Source: Enoplolaimus lenunculus
Taxonomy: Eukaryota; Nematoda; Enoplea; Enoplida; Thoracostomopsidae
NCBI GenBank assembly: GCA_030248215.1
Contig: JASANG010004046.1
Span: forward strand, 186,001-250,000
Reading direction: 5' to 3'
Length of the DNA stretch: 64,000 nt
Part shown: positions 62,316-64,000 of the stretch, in pieces
Layout: every line of letters begins with the position of its first letter
Position numbering within the stretch: position 1 is the first letter of the stretch
Notes under the pieces: model-generated
Told to the model about the DNA's origin: nothing
What the model saw: only the letters and a program-made list of their open reading frames with translations
The model's database searches: none
Position numbers and translations under genes: made by a program

Positions 62316-62530
62316 GGTTATACTCCTCCAGCCGACGTTTGCCCATGCGAGGTTGGATTTTGAGACTTTTTGAAAATGAGTTTCTCAAGACCTCCCCTGG
62401 CCATTCAACGTCCAAATTTAAGATTTTTGAACAATCGAATTTTCAAAATCCCAAGGTCCGTTTTTGGCACCCAAACTTTTTTGTCAAAAAGACAAATTAC
62501 ATGCCATTTGACGCAGCCTGCAATGCTCAG
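62316..62530 (+). repeat. Single arm of the fold-back family
   Basis: Reads CGGTTATACTCCTCCAGCCG then ACGTTTGCCCA, followed by CAAGACCTCCCCTGGCCATT, TTTTGAACAATCGAATTTTC and TTTTTGTCAAAAAGACAAAT, as in the left arm of the element at 46736. No matching right arm nearby. Confidence 0.55.
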
Positions 62531-63737
62531 CCGAATGGTGTTAAATTTGCCGCAACCATACGTATGCTTAGCACAAGCGGGGTTAAATCTTTTTTAGACG
62601 TGCAAAAAAAATTTACCTTCTATCGAACCATTTAAAGAAAAAATATTTGTATCGAGGGTTTTAAGATCGAAATACTTTTAAATGTTTGAAAATTTTTTGT
62701 CGTTTTAGAGTTAACTCGACTGTTATCGACGGTAAAACGCAAATTTTTCTAGATACTTCCTTATCCGAACCTAACTGCAACTCGAATAAATTCTAAATGT
62801 TAGAGGCAAGTTCACGCCAGTTTTGTTGCAACCCACCATAGCTGTATTAGCAGTCCATTGAATCCCAAATTTAAGTACAATTTTGATTATTTTTTGCCTG
62901 CTCAGAATTAAAAGACCCTAAAAGTATTTGTTTTAGCAAAATTTGATCGAAATTTATTTAAAATATACTACTAAATAAGCGAAAGAACATACCGAAAACT
63001 GATATTTGGTTACATCAAGGTCGTTTTCGTAAAATGTTTTTGAAAACTTCACCCAAACTTCTAACTATGTTTACAAACAAAAGTACTAAATCGTTTAGGC
63101 AATTAAGCAAAGTGTCTAGCCGCGTTGACTGCAATTTCAATTTTCAAAACCTTTATTAAATTATTACCTTGACAATAAAACAAATTATCTTCTGAAACCA
63201 AACTTTGGTACCAGGCCAGGTACCATAAAAATCCCTGTACAAAAATGCTGTTCCGGAATATAATCGAACAATAAACAAAACTAACTTGTATAATAAAATT
63301 TTCCGAATTTTAGAACTATTTCTTGCAAACTACAAAACAGTTTAAAAACAATTCGGTTTACCATAAATTTAATTAGCATTTCCAAACTGGTAAACAATCT
63401 TAAAATTTGATCTTTTTCAAGCTAAGCGCTGCCAAAAAAGAATAGTCCCTAAGCCCAAATTTGAGCTTAATCATAAGCCCGAGACCAAAATAAGTTCGGG
63501 TGCAAATATACTTCCATTACTGCAAGGTAGTGCAAGTATCGGGACTTCTAAACTAAGCAAAATCATTTCCGCTTTAGCTTCATCCATTTTAGGAGTATAT
63601 ATTTTACTTTTTGACCCTCTCGTACCAGAGGTGTAGCCAGGATATTATTTCGTTTGGAATATAACCCCATGTATAAGGTTTTCCAGCAGTATTACAATAA
63701 CCGTGGGTGGGGAAAAGCGATGTTTTTCGTTTCTCAA

Positions 63738-63778
63738 AAAATCTTTAATATATATACATATACATACATATATACACC
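63738..63778 (+). repeat. ATAT/ACAT microsatellite
   Basis: Imperfect alternating TATATACATATACATACAT run. Similar AT runs lie near 49790-49845 and 60463-60500. Confidence 0.8.
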
Positions 63779-64000
63779 TGTTATCTCTTCTCTCTCCGCT
63801 ATATGCGCCCGTGTATCTCACTGGAAATTTGGTTCGTTCGCAGAAGCTTAGGTACTACTGTAAAAAATCGCTCAAATTCTAAGCGCAATTTTATGTTTTT
63901 TTTCCCCTGAAAACAACTTTAAGAACCGAGCGGCACCATTTTAAACCAGATTCTACGTTTATAAGCATAAATCCAATTAGAGAAATGCTCGCAAGTTTGA

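Larger units (their letters stand above)
47151..64000. other. Upstream of ANOS1, second part: no gene recognised
   Basis: Besides the listed repeats, reverse fragments of the GGCGGATCCA family lie near 53478-53550 and 60130-60240. Open frames are short, without domains, and often run through repeats. Short exons of an unrecognised gene cannot be excluded. Confidence 0.55.

Noticed and set aside
1-64000. Search for CRISPR arrays, bacterial operons, rRNA genes or a novel defence system
   Set aside because: The window is plainly animal nuclear DNA; no regularly spaced repeat array, prokaryotic gene cluster or rRNA was seen.

Overview
The window is AT-rich metazoan DNA: split coding exons with GTAAGT-type donors and pyrimidine-AG acceptors, kilobase introns, poly(A) signals and a heavy load of short non-autonomous transposons. 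I cannot name the species. The exon architecture and cysteine pattern of the one gene resemble vertebrate anosmin-1 closely, which suggests a slowly evolving invertebrate animal.

One protein-coding gene is recognised with confidence. It lies on the minus strand from 35143 (start codon) to about 3330 (poly(A) signal) and encodes an anosmin-1 (ANOS1/KAL1, Kallmann syndrome protein) homologue in 14 coding exons. Thirteen exons join in a consistent reading phase. They give a signal peptide, the 11-cysteine N-terminal box, a WAP (four-disulfide core) domain and four fibronectin type III (FN3) domains, 823 residues before the tail. Two features stand out. FN3-2 carries an insertion of roughly 120 residues. 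The last intron has two possible donors 4 bases apart, which would send the last exon either into an 18-residue tail or into a roughly 185-residue S/T/N-rich tail ending in a hydrophobic segment.

Layout: 1-3300 is repeat-rich DNA downstream of the gene. Positions 3330-13710 hold exons 14 to 3, closely spaced. Positions 13711-35011 are two introns of more than 10 kb around the small exon 2. Positions 35154-64000 hold no gene that I can recognise, only transposon copies, minisatellites and unassigned sequence.

The non-coding part is mostly short DNA-transposon derivatives, found here by comparing copies within the window. There is a TA-flanked MITE of about 440 bp (two copies). There are at least three hAT-like families, two of them with 8-bp target duplications on single copies. 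There is a family with interior TTAGGC-like words, a family of about 215 bp with CTCAAATGTGT ends, long fold-back elements, and a tRNA-derived SINE. No reverse transcriptase, transposase or viral protein was recognised. All family assignments come from reading, not from a search.
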